A DNA stretch of 64,000 nt from positions 620,001 to 684,000 of the forward strand of contig NZ_BJUZ01000002.1 in assembly GCF_007988885.1 (NCBI RefSeq), read 5' to 3'. The notes under the pieces were generated by a model. The model was not told the origin of the DNA and searched no databases. It saw only the letters and a program-made list of their open reading frames with translations. The stretch is from Gluconobacter wancherniae NBRC 103581 (GTDB taxonomy: Bacteria > Pseudomonadota > Alphaproteobacteria > Acetobacterales > Acetobacteraceae). Positions 14,131-23,930 of the stretch are shown here, in pieces. Within the stretch, counting starts at the first letter, position 1. Each line of letters opens with the position of its first letter. A program made the position numbers and the translations under genes.

Positions 14131-14961
14131 ATGGCACTAAAGCACTTTAATCCCACGACGCCGAGCACCCGCGGCACCGTGCTGATTGATCGCAGCGAGC
14201 TCTGGAAGGGCAAGCCGGTCAAGCAGCTTACGGAAGGTAAGAACAAATCGGGCGGCCGTAACAACCACGGTCGTACCACTGTTCGTTTCCGTGGCGGCGG
14301 GCACAAGCAGTCGTATCGTTATGTCGATTTCAAGCGTCGTAAGTTTGATATCGGCGCTACGGTCGAGCGTCTTGAATATGATCCGAACCGTACGGCATTC
14401 ATTGCTCTCATTAAGTATGATGATGGTGAACTGTCTTACATTCTGGCTCCGCAGCGCATTAAGGCCGGTGATCGCGTGATCTCTGGACTTCACACTGACG
14501 TGAAGCCAGGAAATGCGATGCCGCTTGGTGCAATGCCAGTTGGAACGATCGTTCATAACATTGAGCTGAAGCAGGGCGCAGGTGGAAAGCTTTCCCGTTC
14601 TGCTGGCACATATGCTCAGCTCGTTGGCAAGGACGGCGGCTACGCTCAGGTTAAGCTACAGTCCGGTGAGCTACGTCTCGTCCGTGGCGAATGCATGGCA
14701 ACAGTTGGTGCGGTGTCCAATCCGGACAACATGAACCAGCACATGGGCAAGGCAGGTCGTTCCCGTTGGCTCGGACGTCGTCCACATAACCGTGGCGTTG
14801 TCATGAACCCGGTCGACCATCCGCATGGTGGTGGTGAAGGTCGTACTTCTGGTGGCCGTCATCCGGTTACGCCTTGGGGTATTCCGACCAAGGGATATAA
14901 GACACGCGTTAACAAAAAGACGGATAGCCTAATTATCCGTCGCCGTAAGTCCGGCAAGTAA
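14131..14961 (+). CDS. rplB: 50S ribosomal protein L2
   Basis: L2 is needed for subunit association and peptidyl transfer. The 276-residue product has the expected length, the GGRNNHGR motif, and the conserved C-terminal [14 protein letters not shown] stretch with its essential histidine. The start [15 protein letters not shown] is canonical for Alphaproteobacteria. Confidence 0.98.
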   Translation: MALKHFNPTTPSTRGTVLIDRSELWKGKPVKQLTEGKNKSGGRNNHGRTTVRFRGGGHKQSYRYVDFKRRKFDIGATVERLEYDPNRTAFIALIKYDDGELSYILAPQRIKAGDRVISGLHTDVKPGNAMPLGAMPVGTIVHNIELKQGAGGKLSRSAGTYAQLVGKDGGYAQVKLQSGELRLVRGECMATVGAVSNPDNMNQHMGKAGRSRWLGRRPHNRGVVMNPVDHPHGGGEGRTSGGRHPVTPWGIPTKGYKTRVNKKTDSLIIRRRKSGK

Positions 14962-14977
14962 GAGGGGGCAAACAGAG

Positions 14978-15256
14978 ATGGCACGTTCCGTCTGGAAGGG
15001 CCCGTTCGTTGACGGGTATCTGTTCGGCAAGGCAGAAGCATCACGTGCTTCTGGTCGTAGCGAAGTGATCAAGATTTGGTCGCGTCGTTCGACAATCCTT
15101 CCGCAGTTCGTCGGACTTACGTTCGGCGTCTACAATGGTCACAAGTTCCTGCCAGTGCAGGTGTCTGAGAACATGGTTGGGCACAAGTTTGGTGAATTCT
15201 CGCCGACGCGTACCTACACAGGCCATGGCTCTGACAAGAAGTCGAAGCGGGGCTAA
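14978..15256 (+). CDS. rpsS: 30S ribosomal protein S19
   Basis: S19 is a 92-residue head protein near the A and P sites. It begins [15 protein letters not shown] and contains the family segment from TWSRRST-like [14 protein letters not shown] to the [10 protein letters not shown] motif. It is separated by one base from rplV. Confidence 0.97.
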   Translation: MARSVWKGPFVDGYLFGKAEASRASGRSEVIKIWSRRSTILPQFVGLTFGVYNGHKFLPVQVSENMVGHKFGEFSPTRTYTGHGSDKKSKRG

Positions 15257-15257
15257 A

Positions 15258-15686
15258 ATGAGCAAGCCGAAGCATATCCGCACGCTCGCTGACACGGAAG
15301 CGCAGGCAGTTGCCCGCAACATCCGCGTAAGCCCCCGTAAGCTGAACCTGGTTGCGGCAATGATCCGCAATCAGCCAGCCGACAAGGCTATTGCAGCGCT
15401 GACATTTTCGCGTCGTCGTATCGCCCAGCAGGTCAAGAAAACACTTGAGAGTGCTGTCGCGAATGCGGAGAATAATCATCAGCTTGATGTGGATCAGCTG
15501 GTGGTCAAGACCGCTGAAGTCGGCAAGTCAATCGTCATGAAGCGTTTCCATGCACGTGGTCGTGGTCGTTCCGCTCGTGTTGAGAAGTTCTTCAGCCACC
15601 TGAAGATTGTTGTCGCTGAGCGTGCAGAAGCACCAGAAGAGACTAAGCCGTCTCGCGCGAACAACAAAGAACAGAAGGCAGCCTGA
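15258..15686 (+). CDS. rplV: 50S ribosomal protein L22
   Basis: L22 lines the exit tunnel and is a site of macrolide resistance mutations. ATG 15258 is one base after the rpsS stop ([16 protein letters not shown]), giving 142 residues. That is longer than the usual 110-130 because of an acidic-then-basic tail ([19 protein letters not shown]). The core [12 protein letters not shown]-type motif ([12 protein letters not shown]) is present. Confidence 0.95.
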   Translation: MSKPKHIRTLADTEAQAVARNIRVSPRKLNLVAAMIRNQPADKAIAALTFSRRRIAQQVKKTLESAVANAENNHQLDVDQLVVKTAEVGKSIVMKRFHARGRGRSARVEKFFSHLKIVVAERAEAPEETKPSRANNKEQKAA

Positions 15687-15689
15687 CCC

Positions 15690-16367
15690 ATGGGACATAA
15701 GGTCAATCCGATCGGGCTCCGGCTCGGTGTAAACCGCACCTGGGATAGCCGCTGGTACGCTGGTGCAGATTATGCCCGTCTTCTGCACGAAGATCTGAAG
15801 CTACGCGCATTCCTGCGTCGCAAGCTTTCAGGTGCTGGCGTATCTCGCGTAGTTATCGAACGTCCGGCGAAGAAGCCGCGTGTTACGATCTATGCAGCGC
15901 GTCCCGGTGTTGTCATCGGCAAGAAGGGGCAGGATATTGATGCTCTGCGTAAAGAGCTTAGCCGTATGGCTAAGGCTGACGTGGCGCTGAATATTGTTGA
16001 AATCCGCAAGCCGGAAATCGACGCAACTTTGGTTGCTGAGAACATCGCTCAGCAGCTTGAGCGCCGTGTTGCTTTCCGTCGTGCCATGAAGCGTGCAATC
16101 CAGTCTGCTATGCGTCTCGGTGCCCAGGGTATCCGCATCAATTGCGGTGGCCGTCTGGGTGGCGCTGAAATCGCTCGTGCCGAAAAGTATCGTGAAGGCC
16201 GTGTGCCATTGCATACTCTCCGTGCAGACATCGATTATGGCACAGCAACCGCAAAGACGACATATGGCACCTGCGGCGTCAAAGTCTGGATTTTCAAAGG
16301 TGAAATCCTGGCGCATGACCCGTTGGCTCAGGATCGTCGTGCAGCGGAGCAGGCTCCCCAACGCTGA
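15690..16367 (+). CDS. rpsC: 30S ribosomal protein S3
   Basis: S3 lies at the mRNA entry channel. The 225-residue product begins [13 protein letters not shown], contains the KH-domain GxxG motif in the [13 protein letters not shown] segment, and the [13 protein letters not shown]-terminal domain signature. Three bases separate it from rplV. Confidence 0.98.
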   Translation: MGHKVNPIGLRLGVNRTWDSRWYAGADYARLLHEDLKLRAFLRRKLSGAGVSRVVIERPAKKPRVTIYAARPGVVIGKKGQDIDALRKELSRMAKADVALNIVEIRKPEIDATLVAENIAQQLERRVAFRRAMKRAIQSAMRLGAQGIRINCGGRLGGAEIARAEKYREGRVPLHTLRADIDYGTATAKTTYGTCGVKVWIFKGEILAHDPLAQDRRAAEQAPQR

Positions 16368-16369
16368 GT

Positions 16370-16397
16370 ACTATGGGCGAAAGCCCATAGTCCTTTC
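16370..16397 (+). other. GAAA-tetraloop hairpin inside the S10 gene group
   Basis: ACTATGGGC (16370-16378) and GCCCATAGT (16383-16391) pair perfectly over a GAAA tetraloop, followed by CCTTTC. It begins three bases after the rpsC stop. It could be a partial terminator, or an end that stabilises the upstream mRNA against 3' decay. Confidence 0.6.
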
Positions 16398-16427
16398 ATT
16401 GTGGTGCTGATTTGAGGATTTAACATC

Positions 16428-16847
16428 ATGCTTTCTCCAAAGCGGACAAAGTTTCGTAAGGCCCACAAGGGCCGCATTCATGGTCTGGCGAAGAGTGGCA
16501 CGCAGCTGAACTTCGGTGCTTTCGGTCTCAAGGCTCTTGAGCCGGAGCGTATTACTGCGCGCCAGATCGAAGCTTCCCGTCGTGCCATTACTCGTGCGAT
16601 GAAGCGTGCAGGTCGTGTATGGATTCGTATCTTTCCTGATACTCCGGTCTCGACAAAGCCTGCAGAAGTGCGTATGGGCTCCGGAAAAGGATCTCCTGAG
16701 TACTGGGCAGCTCGCGTCAGGCCTGGACGTATTCTTTTTGAGATCGAAGGCGTTCCGCCTGAGGTCGCTCGTTTGGCCTTGAGCCTGGGCGCTGCAAAGC
16801 TTCCTATCAAGACCAAGTTCGTTCAGCGTATCGGGGATGCTTCCTAA
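16428..16847 (+). CDS. rplP: 50S ribosomal protein L16
   Basis: L16 contacts the A-site tRNA elbow. The 139-residue product begins [16 protein letters not shown] and contains the [19 protein letters not shown]-type signature. It is preceded by a 60-base gap holding a hairpin and a GAGGAT site, and its stop overlaps rpmC (TAATG). Confidence 0.98.
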   Translation: MLSPKRTKFRKAHKGRIHGLAKSGTQLNFGAFGLKALEPERITARQIEASRRAITRAMKRAGRVWIRIFPDTPVSTKPAEVRMGSGKGSPEYWAARVRPGRILFEIEGVPPEVARLALSLGAAKLPIKTKFVQRIGDAS

Positions 16848-17080
16848 TGGCAGACACGTATAAGCCAGCCGATTTGCGTGCGAAGAGTGAAGATGAGCTG
16901 AACGCTCTTCTTCTCGACCTCAAGCGCGAGCAGATCAACCAGAGATTCTCCGCGGCTACTGGTCAGTCGGAGAACACGAGCCGTGTTAAGGTCGTTCGTC
17001 GTGCAGTTGCACGCATCAAGACCCTGGCACAGCAGTCGAAGAACAGTGCGGGCGCAAAAACGTCCGCCTCTAAGTCCTGA
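16847..17080 (+). CDS. rpmC: 50S ribosomal protein L29
   Basis: L29 is a small helical-hairpin protein at the tunnel exit. The 77-residue product has the helical core ([22 protein letters not shown] region) and the [11 protein letters not shown]-terminal helix, plus a short Ala/Lys/Ser tail. It overlaps rplP by one base. Confidence 0.95.
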   Translation: MADTYKPADLRAKSEDELNALLLDLKREQINQRFSAATGQSENTSRVKVVRRAVARIKTLAQQSKNSAGAKTSASKS

Positions 17081-17093
17081 GAGGAGACGGACG

Positions 17094-17366
17094 ATGCCAA
17101 GGCGCGTCCTGACGGGTAGGGTCACGAGCGACAAAATGGACAAGACAGTTACTGTTCTTGTTGATCGTCGCATCATGCATCCGCTCTATAAAAAATTCAT
17201 CCGCCGTTCCAAAAAATACGCGGCACATGATGAAGCTAACGAATGCCAGGTCGGCGATTTGGTTCGCATTGAAGAATGCGCACCGATCTCCAAGCGCAAG
17301 ACGTGGGCGGTTGTTTCGCGTAACGGTGCAGATGTTGGCGTTGCCGCATCCGCCGCTACTGCATAA
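17094..17366 (+). CDS. rpsQ: 30S ribosomal protein S17
   Basis: S17 is a primary 16S-binding protein with an OB fold. The start at ATG 17094 ([18 protein letters not shown]) follows GAGGAGACGG and gives 90 residues. [14 protein letters not shown] is the family signature. It is the last gene of the S10 set. Confidence 0.97.
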   Translation: MPRRVLTGRVTSDKMDKTVTVLVDRRIMHPLYKKFIRRSKKYAAHDEANECQVGDLVRIEECAPISKRKTWAVVSRNGADVGVAASAATA

Positions 17367-17377
17367 GGGGAAGATAA

Positions 17378-17746
17378 ATGATTCATCCCGAGACCAACCT
17401 TGAGGTCGCCGATAATTCCGGCGCGCGTCAGGTGCAGTGCATTAAAGTGCTGGGCGGTTCCAAGCGTAAGACTGCCTCGGTCGGCGACGTCATTGTCGTT
17501 TCCGTCAAGGAAGCCATTCCCCGCGGCAAAGTGAAAAAGGGTGATGTTCATCAGGCGGTTATCGTCCGGACGTCATACCCGGTTCGTCGCGCCGATGGTT
17601 CGGCCATCCGTTTCGATAAGAACGCTGCTGTGCTGATCAACAAGCAGCAAGAGCCTATCGGTACGCGTATTTTTGGTCCGGTGGTCCGTGAACTGCGTGC
17701 TCGCAAGTTCATGAAGATCATCTCGCTGGCACCGGAGGTGCTGTAA
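17378..17746 (+). CDS. rplN: 50S ribosomal protein L14
   Basis: L14 sits at the subunit interface. It is 122 residues, starting [17 protein letters not shown], and ends with the [12 protein letters not shown] family tail. It begins the spc gene order, and no promoter is visible in the 11-base gap, so it is probably transcribed with S10. Confidence 0.98.
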   Translation: MIHPETNLEVADNSGARQVQCIKVLGGSKRKTASVGDVIVVSVKEAIPRGKVKKGDVHQAVIVRTSYPVRRADGSAIRFDKNAAVLINKQQEPIGTRIFGPVVRELRARKFMKIISLAPEVL

Positions 17747-18066
17747 TGGCTGCTCGTATTAAAAAGGGCGATCAGGTTCTGGTGCTTTCGGGTAAATCCC
17801 GTGGTGCCCGTGGCGAAGTCCTTTCCGTTTTTCCGAAAGCGGAAAAGGCAGTTGTTCGCGGCGTGGCTATTGCCAAGCGTCATACGAAGCCTAACCGCGC
17901 GGGTGGAGAAGGTGGCATTATTGAAAAAGAAATGCCAATCCACCTTTCCAATCTGAAGCTGGTTGACCCGAAAAGCGGTAAGCCAACTGGTGTTGGTTTT
18001 CGTGTTCTCGAGGACGGTCGCAAAGTTCGTGTCGCTAAGGTGACCGGCGAAGTGATCGAAGGCTGA
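17746..18066 (+). CDS. rplX: 50S ribosomal protein L24
   Basis: L24 nucleates 50S assembly. The 106-residue product has an N-terminal KOW motif ([20 protein letters not shown]) and the [11 protein letters not shown]-like segment. It overlaps the rplN stop by one base. Confidence 0.97.
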   Translation: MAARIKKGDQVLVLSGKSRGARGEVLSVFPKAEKAVVRGVAIAKRHTKPNRAGGEGGIIEKEMPIHLSNLKLVDPKSGKPTGVGFRVLEDGRKVRVAKVTGEVIEG

Positions 18067-18077
18067 GGAGCATAACG

Positions 18078-18644
18078 ATGAGCGATAACAAGAACGCCGT
18101 TCTGCCCCGTATGCAGCAGCGCTACCAGGATGAGCTGAGAACGCTTCTTCTTGAACAGTTCGGCTACAAAAATCCCATGCAGGTTCCCAAGCTCGAGAAA
18201 ATCGTGCTTAACATGGGTGTCGGTGAAGCTGCAGGCGACCAGAAGAAGCTTGATGCAGCTGTAGCCGAAATGACGGCGATTGCCGGTCAGAAGCCAGTCA
18301 AGACACTTGCACGTAAGGCGATTGCAGGTTTCAAGATTCGTGAAGGTCTGCCCATTGGCTGTAAGGTAACTCTTCGTGGTACGCGTATGTATGAGTTTCT
18401 TGACCGTCTGGTGACGGTTGCGATGCCTCGTATTCGTGACTTCCGTGGTCTTCCGGCGAACAAGGGCTTTGACGGTCGTGGTAATTTTGCCATGGGCATC
18501 AAGGAACAGATTGTTTTCCCCGAAATCGAGTATGATAAGGTTGATGCCGTACGCGGTATGGACATTATTTTCGTGACTTCTGCGAAGACTGATGCAGAGG
18601 CAAAAGCTCTGCTTAAGGCATTTGATCTGCCGTTTACGGCTTGA
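18078..18644 (+). CDS. rplE: 50S ribosomal protein L5
   Basis: L5 binds 5S rRNA and contacts the P-site tRNA. The 188-residue product contains [31 protein letters not shown] and [20 protein letters not shown], all family hallmarks. The start follows GAGGAG. Confidence 0.98.
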   Translation: MSDNKNAVLPRMQQRYQDELRTLLLEQFGYKNPMQVPKLEKIVLNMGVGEAAGDQKKLDAAVAEMTAIAGQKPVKTLARKAIAGFKIREGLPIGCKVTLRGTRMYEFLDRLVTVAMPRIRDFRGLPANKGFDGRGNFAMGIKEQIVFPEIEYDKVDAVRGMDIIFVTSAKTDAEAKALLKAFDLPFTA

Positions 18645-18684
18645 TCGACATTTTTCAGACCGATCACGGATAAAATATGGGATT

Positions 18685-18716
18685 CGGCCTTCCATTGGGA
18701 GGCCGCTTTCCTTTAT
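18685..18716 (+). other. Hairpin and pyrimidine tract between rplE and rpsN
   Basis: CGGCCT (18685-18690) pairs with AGGCCG (18700-18705) and is followed by CTTTCCTTTAT. The rplE-rpsN gap is unusually long (132 bases) for this operon, and this resembles a leaky attenuator. In E. coli the L5/S14/S8 region is where S8 represses the spc operon. Confidence 0.4.
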
Positions 18717-18776
18717 AGACACGTTGATTGGAAAACCGTCGGGATTGGCCTGACAGGTTCCGGGAGAAAATTCGAG

Positions 18777-19082
18777 ATGGCGAAGATCTCTGCGGTTAAC
18801 CGTAATAACCATCGCGCTGCTCTGGCAAAGCGCGATAAGGCGAAACGGACCGCACTTAAAAATATCATCAAGGATCGCTCGCTTCCGGTTGAAGACCGGT
18901 TTGAAGCGACCATGAAACTCGCTCAGCTTCCCCGTAATGGTTCCGCTACTCGCGTGCGCCTTCGTTGCAAGCTTTCTGGCCGTCCCCGTGCCAACTATCG
19001 CAAGTTTGAGCTGAGCCGTATCGCTCTGCGTGATCTTGCGTCTGCCGGCCAGATTCCTGGCATGGTTAAGTCGAGCTGGTAA
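18777..19082 (+). CDS. rpsN: 30S ribosomal protein S14 (zinc-free form)
   Basis: S14 is an essential head protein. At 101 residues it is the long form that lacks the CxxC zinc pair: only one Cys is present, in [17 protein letters not shown]. It ends GMVKSSW as usual. Confidence 0.97.
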   Translation: MAKISAVNRNNHRAALAKRDKAKRTALKNIIKDRSLPVEDRFEATMKLAQLPRNGSATRVRLRCKLSGRPRANYRKFELSRIALRDLASAGQIPGMVKSSW

Positions 19083-19094
19083 GGGATAGTCTGA

Positions 19095-19493
19095 ATGTCT
19101 TTGTCTGATCCGCTGGGTGATATGCTTACCCGGATCCGCAACGCTCAGCGTGCCCGTCATGCTGCATGCGTAGCGCCTGCCTCTAAGCTCCGCGTCAATG
19201 TTCTTGAAGCTCTCAAGCGCGAAGGTTACATCCGCGGCTTTTCCTCCGAAGAGCTTCGTAAGGGTGTTTCGCAGCTTCGTATCGAGCTGAAGTACACTGA
19301 AGGCCAGCCTGTCATTAAGGAGATTCATCGTGTCTCCAAGCCAGGTCGTCGCGTTTATTCGAAGATCAAGGAACTGCCGCGCGTTTATGCCGGTCTAGGT
19401 GTCTCGATCCTCTCCACCCCGCGTGGCGTTCTTTCGGACGTCGAGGCCCGCGCTGCCAATGTTGGTGGCGAGGTTCTCTGCCGCGTCTTCTAA
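19095..19493 (+). CDS. rpsH: 30S ribosomal protein S8
   Basis: S8 binds the central domain of 16S rRNA and in E. coli represses the spc operon. The 132-residue product starts [18 protein letters not shown] and contains the [13 protein letters not shown]-terminal signature. The stop is next to the strong AAGGAGG site of rplF. Confidence 0.98.
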   Translation: MSLSDPLGDMLTRIRNAQRARHAACVAPASKLRVNVLEALKREGYIRGFSSEELRKGVSQLRIELKYTEGQPVIKEIHRVSKPGRRVYSKIKELPRVYAGLGVSILSTPRGVLSDVEARAANVGGEVLCRVF

Positions 19494-19503
19494 GGAGGGA
19501 TGC

Positions 19504-20040
19504 ATGTCTCGCGTAGGTAAATATCCCGTCGAAGTGCCCGCAGGTGTTCAGGTCGTGGTTGCTAATGGCGTTCTGACCGCTAAAGGCAAGCGTGGCGAAC
19601 TGAGTGTTCCTCTCTCGCGCTACGTCGAAGTGAAGATCGAAGACGGTAAAATTGCCGTTGCTCCTGTCGGTGCGCGTTCTCGCGACAACTGGACGATGTG
19701 GGGGACAACTCGTGCTGTTGTCGCTAACGTTGTCAAGGGTGTCTCCGAGGGCTTCACTAAGGCACTTGAAATCCAGGGTACTGGTTTTCGTGCTGCTGTG
19801 CAGGGGTCCAATTTGGTGATGAACCTCGGCTTTTCGCATGATGTCGTTTATCCGATCCCGGCTGATATCAAGATCACCACGCCCCGTCCTACCGCGATTG
19901 TCGTCGAAGGTAACGATAAGCAGCGCGTTGGTCAGGTAGCTCTCGATATTCGTAGTTTTCGTAAGCCTGAGCCTTACAAGGGCAAGGGTGTCCGCTACGA
20001 GACAGAGGTTCTGCGTCGCAAGGAAGGTAAGAAGAAGTAA
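19504..20040 (+). CDS. rplF: 50S ribosomal protein L6
   Basis: L6 supports the factor-binding site. ATG 19504 ([12 protein letters not shown]) follows AAGGAGG (19492-19498), and the product is 178 residues. The C-terminal signature [12 protein letters not shown] is present. The stop overlaps the rplR start by one base. Confidence 0.97.
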   Translation: MSRVGKYPVEVPAGVQVVVANGVLTAKGKRGELSVPLSRYVEVKIEDGKIAVAPVGARSRDNWTMWGTTRAVVANVVKGVSEGFTKALEIQGTGFRAAVQGSNLVMNLGFSHDVVYPIPADIKITTPRPTAIVVEGNDKQRVGQVALDIRSFRKPEPYKGKGVRYETEVLRRKEGKKK

Positions 20041-20402
20041 TGGCATCGCAGCAAGGATTGCAGGAGCGTCGTCGTCAGCGACTGCGTTTCCAGCTTCGTC
20101 GCAAGAGCGGCGGCCGGCCGCGTTTGTCGGTCTTCCGCTCCAGCAAGCACATTCACGCACAGATCATCGACGACGCGCAGGGTATTACGCTTGCATCTGC
20201 CTCGTCGCTTGAAAAGTCTATTCGTGAAGCAGGCAAGACGGGCGCCAATGTTGACGCCGCTACGGCTATCGGTAAGCTCGTTGCAGAGCGCGCTGTTGCT
20301 GCGGGCGTCACCACGGTCGTTTTCGACCGCGGATCGTATCTGTATCACGGCCGGGTCAAGGCCCTGGCAGAGGCTGCCCGTGAGGGCGGACTCTCGTTCT
20401 AA
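20040..20402 (+). CDS. rplR: 50S ribosomal protein L18
   Basis: L18 is a 5S rRNA-binding protein. The 120-residue product has the basic N-terminus ([27 protein letters not shown]) and the C-terminal [25 protein letters not shown] signature. Confidence 0.97.
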   Translation: MASQQGLQERRRQRLRFQLRRKSGGRPRLSVFRSSKHIHAQIIDDAQGITLASASSLEKSIREAGKTGANVDAATAIGKLVAERAVAAGVTTVVFDRGSYLYHGRVKALAEAAREGGLSF

Positions 20403-20414
20403 GGAGGATCACAC

Positions 20415-20984
20415 ATGGCACGAGAGCCAAGAGAAGGCGGCCGTGGTGGTCGTGAGCGGGAGCAGGGCGACGACCTGGTCGACAAGCTCGTAACCATCAA
20501 CCGCGTAGCCAAGGTTGTTAAGGGTGGACGTCGTTTTGCCTTTGCTGCTCTGGTAGTTGTCGGTGACCAGAAAGGTCGCGTCGGGTACGGTGCCGGTAAG
20601 GCGCGTGAAGTTCCCGAAGCTATTCGTAAGGCGACCGAGCGTGCGAAGCGCACCATGATCCGCGTGCCCATGAAGGAGGGTCGTACCCTTCATCATGACA
20701 TGTTTGGTCATTATGGTGCGGGTAAGGTTATCGTTCGTGCCGCTGAAGCTGGTACCGGTATCATTGCTGGTGGCCCTATGCGTGCTGTTTTCGAAAGCCT
20801 TGGCGTCAATGACGTTGTTGCCAAGAGCCTCGGAACCAGAAACCCGCATAACATGATCAAGGCTACATTTGCCGCTCTCGAGCGTGCCAGCAGCCCACGT
20901 CATGTTGCGTCTCGCCGCGGCAAGAAGGCTTCCGAGCTTTTTGGTAAGCGCGAGCAGGCCGAAGTGGAGGCAACCAATGTCTGA
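20415..20984 (+). CDS. rpsE: 30S ribosomal protein S5
   Basis: S5 supports translational accuracy. The 189-residue product has a Gly/Arg/Glu-rich N-terminus and the [23 protein letters not shown] dsRNA-binding-like motif. AAGGAGG precedes the ATG. The last eight bases overlap rpmD. Confidence 0.98.
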   Translation: MAREPREGGRGGREREQGDDLVDKLVTINRVAKVVKGGRRFAFAALVVVGDQKGRVGYGAGKAREVPEAIRKATERAKRTMIRVPMKEGRTLHHDMFGHYGAGKVIVRAAEAGTGIIAGGPMRAVFESLGVNDVVAKSLGTRNPHNMIKATFAALERASSPRHVASRRGKKASELFGKREQAEVEATNV

Positions 20985-21168
20985 AGCTTCTGGTAAGACT
21001 GTCCGCGTGACGCAAATTTCTTCTGTGATCGGTCGTAAACCAGGTCAGTCTCAGACTATTGTTGGTCTGGGTCTTCGTGGGATCGGTACGTCACGTACGC
21101 TGGAAGATACGCCTGCCGTTCGTGGGATGATCCGCAAGGTTGCCCACCTCATTACGGTGGAGGGTTGA
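20977..21168 (+). CDS. rpmD: 50S ribosomal protein L30
   Basis: This 63-residue protein starts at ATG 20977 ([16 protein letters not shown]), preceded by GTGGAGG within rpsE. The core [20 protein letters not shown] identifies L30. Overlap with rpsE suggests translational coupling. Confidence 0.95.
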   Translation: MSEASGKTVRVTQISSVIGRKPGQSQTIVGLGLRGIGTSRTLEDTPAVRGMIRKVAHLITVEG

Positions 21169-21169
21169 A

Positions 21170-21658
21170 ATGAACCTAAACGAACTGCGTGACAACGAGG
21201 GATCTCGTTATCGCAAGAAGCGTCTTGGCCGTGGCATTGGTTCCGGTAAAGGCAAGACTTCCGGTAAGGGTCATAAGGGACAGAAGGCTCGTGAGGGCGT
21301 TTCCCTTAATGGCTTCGAAGGTGGTCAGCTCCCACTTTATCGTCGTATGCCGAAGCGTGGATTCGTGAACATTTTCCGCAAGGAATATGCTCCGATCAAC
21401 CTTGGTGCACTCGATAAGGCTGTAGCTGAGGGTAAGCTCGACAAGTCGGTTGCTGTAACAGAAGAAGTTCTGCGCAATGCTGGGCTTGTCAACGGTAGCA
21501 AGGTCGTTGGTGTTCGCCTTCTTGCGAAGGGTGAGCTTTCTCATGCTCTGACCATTGAGGTTGCTGGCGCATCTGCTGCTGCTGTTGCTGCTGTAGAAAA
21601 AGCCGGTGGAAGCATTAAGCTTCTGGCATCTAAGAAGGAAGAACAGGCTGCGGCTTGA
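21170..21658 (+). CDS. rplO: 50S ribosomal protein L15
   Basis: L15 is a late assembly protein. ATG 21170 ([22 protein letters not shown]) lies one base after the rpmD stop and gives 162 residues. The Gly/Lys-rich N-terminus ([18 protein letters not shown]) and [17 protein letters not shown] are family signatures. Confidence 0.97.
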   Translation: MNLNELRDNEGSRYRKKRLGRGIGSGKGKTSGKGHKGQKAREGVSLNGFEGGQLPLYRRMPKRGFVNIFRKEYAPINLGALDKAVAEGKLDKSVAVTEEVLRNAGLVNGSKVVGVRLLAKGELSHALTIEVAGASAAAVAAVEKAGGSIKLLASKKEEQAAA

Positions 21659-21667
21659 TTCTTCATC

Positions 21668-21737
21668 TCCCAGGCTTGTCTGGGATGTGGTTATCTAGTG
21701 AACAGCGTCCCGTACCTTGTGCGGTGACGCTGTTTTC
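21668..21737 (+). other. Two hairpins between rplO and secY
   Basis: TCCCAG/CTGGGA (21668-21673, 21680-21685) forms a small stem. AACAGCGTC/GACGCTGTT (21701-21709, 21726-21734) forms a perfect 9-pair stem followed by TTTTC, resembling a weak terminator. It probably lowers secY-adk expression relative to the ribosomal genes. Confidence 0.5.
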
Positions 21738-21753
21738 ATGAAAGGACAGGTGG

Positions 21754-23130
21754 ATGGCTTCCGCAGCAGAGCAGCTTGCCGCCAATCTGAATATGAGTTC
21801 TTTTGCTAAGGCAACCGAACTTAAGAAGCGTATTTGGTTTACGCTCCTTGCTCTCGTTGTCTACCGTCTTGGTACTTATATTCCGGTGCCTGGAGTAGAT
21901 GCGACGGTAATGGGCCAGCTTCTCGCTCAGCATCAGGGCGGGATTCTGGGTATGTTCGATATGTTCACGGGAGGTGCTCTTGGGCGCATGACTGTGTTCG
22001 CTTTGAACATTATGCCATATATCAGTGCGTCGATTATTATTCAGCTTCTCTCAACGGCTCTTCCCTCACTGGAAGCCATGAAGAAGGAAGGTGAGGCAGG
22101 TCGTAAAAAGCTTAATCAGTACACTCGGTATCTCACCGTGTTTATTGCGCTTTTCCAAGCCTATGGCATTGCTGTTGGACTTGAAAACATGACGTCACAC
22201 GGTGCCGGTGCAGTGGTAACGCCAGGACCATTTTTTCTAACTTCCTGCGTGGTCACGCTGGTTGGTGGAACGATGTTTCTGATGTGGCTTGGTGAGCAGA
22301 TTACCTCTCGTGGTGTTGGTAACGGAATTTCGCTGATTATTTTTGCCGGTATCGTGGCAAATCTTCCACACGCCTTAGCCAGTCTTTTTGAACTGGGGCG
22401 TACCGGGGCACTTTCTCCGATATTCGTCATTATCCTGCTTGTCCTTGCGATTGCGGTTATTGGTTTCATCGTATTCATGGAGCAGGCTCAGCGGCGTGTG
22501 GTAATTCAGTATCCTAAGCGTCAGGTCGGTAACCGGATTTTTGGGGGTGATTCGACGCATATGCCCCTTAAGGTGAATACTGCTGGTGTTATCCCACCGA
22601 TTTTTGCTTCTTCAGTGCTTCTCATTCCGGTGACGATTTCTGGATTTATGAGCAGTCATTCCATGCCGGGGTGGTTGTCCGTTTTGGGGCAGCAACTGGG
22701 GCAGGGGCAGCCGCTTTATATGCTCTTCTACGCAGCAATGATTTTGTTCTTTTCGTATTTTTATGCTGCAGTGACCTTCAACCCTGAAGAGACTGCCGAA
22801 AATTTACGTAAACAGGGCGGATTTATTCCAGGGATTCGCCCCGGAGCAAGCACGGCTTCCTATTTCGACAAAATACTTTCGCGCCTGACGACAATTGGAG
22901 CGATTTATCTCGTTCTTGTGTGTCTGCTGCCGCAGATTTTGATCAGTAAATACAATGTTCCATTTTATTTTGGTGGGACGAGTTTGATCATCATTGTGTC
23001 AGTGACGATTGATACCGTTACACAAATTCAGTCGCATCTTGTGGCTCATCAATACCAAGGTCTTATTCGCAAGCAGCGCGGTCGTTCATCAGCGCGTGGA
23101 CTGCCTCAAAAGGGAGGACGTCGTAAGTGA
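21754..23130 (+). CDS. secY: Protein translocase subunit SecY
   Basis: SecY is the channel of the Sec translocon in the inner membrane. The 458-residue product shows about ten hydrophobic segments and family motifs such as GTYIPVPGVD, the cytoplasmic loop with ERRVVIQY-like QRRVVIQYPKRQ, and FNPEETAENLRKQGGFIPGIRPG. Its stop overlaps the adk GTG start, the common spc-operon end. Confidence 0.98.
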   Translation: MASAAEQLAANLNMSSFAKATELKKRIWFTLLALVVYRLGTYIPVPGVDATVMGQLLAQHQGGILGMFDMFTGGALGRMTVFALNIMPYISASIIIQLLSTALPSLEAMKKEGEAGRKKLNQYTRYLTVFIALFQAYGIAVGLENMTSHGAGAVVTPGPFFLTSCVVTLVGGTMFLMWLGEQITSRGVGNGISLIIFAGIVANLPHALASLFELGRTGALSPIFVIILLVLAIAVIGFIVFMEQAQRRVVIQYPKRQVGNRIFGGDSTHMPLKVNTAGVIPPIFASSVLLIPVTISGFMSSHSMPGWLSVLGQQLGQGQPLYMLFYAAMILFFSYFYAAVTFNPEETAENLRKQGGFIPGIRPGASTASYFDKILSRLTTIGAIYLVLVCLLPQILISKYNVPFYFGGTSLIIIVSVTIDTVTQIQSHLVAHQYQGLIRKQRGRSSARGLPQKGGRRK

Positions 23131-23702
23131 ATATCATTCTTCTGGGGCCACCTGGCGCCGGTAAAGGCACGCAGGCCAAGCGGCTCGAGACCATGAGAGG
23201 CATGCGGCAGATCTCCACCGGGGATATGCTGCGTGCAGAGGTTGCCGCGGAGACCCCTATTGGTCTGGACGCAAAAGCCATTATGGCGAAGGGGCAGTTC
23301 GTTCCTGATCCAATTATGGTCCAGATGATTGAAAACAGGATTTCTCAGCCCGACTGTACACAGGGATTCATTCTGGATGGCTTTCCGCGTACGGAGAGTC
23401 AGGCTGAGGCGCTTGATGTCATGCTCCGAAAAAAGGACATGAATATTGCTGCGGTGATTCTGCTTGATGTTGCTGAAGATCAACTGGTTGAGCGCATTGC
23501 TAGTCGTCGTGATGAAGCAGGTATGCGTCGTCCAGATGATGAACCGGACGTAGTACGTGCGCGTCTGAAGGTTTATCGCGATCAGACGGCTCCGATTCTT
23601 CCTTACTATGAGAAGGGCGGCCGCCTGGAGCGCGTTGATGGTATGAAGTCTGTTGAAGACGTTGGTCTTGCCATCGACGCAATTTTGCAGAGAGTGTCTT
23701 AG
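23127..23702 (+). CDS. adk: Adenylate kinase (short-lid form)
   Basis: Adenylate kinase interconverts ATP + AMP and 2 ADP. The product of 191 residues starts at a GTG that overlaps the secY stop (GTGA), with AGGGAGG 12 bases upstream. The P-loop GPPGAGKGT is at 7-15, the NMP-binding region includes STGDMLRAEV, and the short lid between RIASRRDEAG and RPDDEPDVVRARL has no zinc cysteines, as in other alphaproteobacterial enzymes. Confidence 0.97.
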   Translation: MNIILLGPPGAGKGTQAKRLETMRGMRQISTGDMLRAEVAAETPIGLDAKAIMAKGQFVPDPIMVQMIENRISQPDCTQGFILDGFPRTESQAEALDVMLRKKDMNIAAVILLDVAEDQLVERIASRRDEAGMRRPDDEPDVVRARLKVYRDQTAPILPYYEKGGRLERVDGMKSVEDVGLAIDAILQRVS

Positions 23703-23748
23703 AAAGGATATTCTTGATTATCTATCACGAAAAAGTGATCGGTAATAT

Positions 23749-23787
23749 TTGACTCGGGGGGGCGTCACGGTATATTGCGCGCCCTCG
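23749..23787 (+). promoter_or_regulatory. Promoter of the alpha operon (rpsM-rpsK-rpoA-rplQ)
   Basis: TTGACT (23749-23754), 16 bases, TATATT (23771-23776), one base, then CGCGCCCTCG (23778-23787). Both hexamers match sigma-70 consensus at five of six positions. The downstream ten bases equal those after the str-operon -10. Confidence 0.75.
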
Positions 23788-23893
23788 ACACAGGTGCAGC
23801 CTGACCGCGTGCCCGGAAGCAAGAATCGCTCCGGGAAATGTCCGATCAGCTGCGATGCAATCGATCCGGTTTCGGCCGGACAGGAAACAGGCT

Positions 23894-23914
23894 GACGCGA
23901 CGAGATGTCGCGTC
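23894..23914 (+). promoter_or_regulatory. Hairpin next to the rpsM ribosome binding site
   Basis: GACGCGAC (23894-23901) and GTCGCGTC (23907-23914) form a perfect 8-pair stem with a GAGAT loop. It ends three bases before the GGGAG Shine-Dalgarno (23918-23922) of rpsM. Further weaker stems lie upstream in the leader (for example TCCGG/CCGGA near 23870). Feedback control is plausible. Confidence 0.5.
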
Positions 23915-23930
23915 GATGGGAGTAAGTGGC

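Noticed and set aside
17880-19328. 482-codon open frame on the minus strand across rplX-rplE-rpsN-rpsH
   Set aside because: It lies antisense to four certain ribosomal genes, has no domain, and long antisense frames are expected from the codon bias of these genes.
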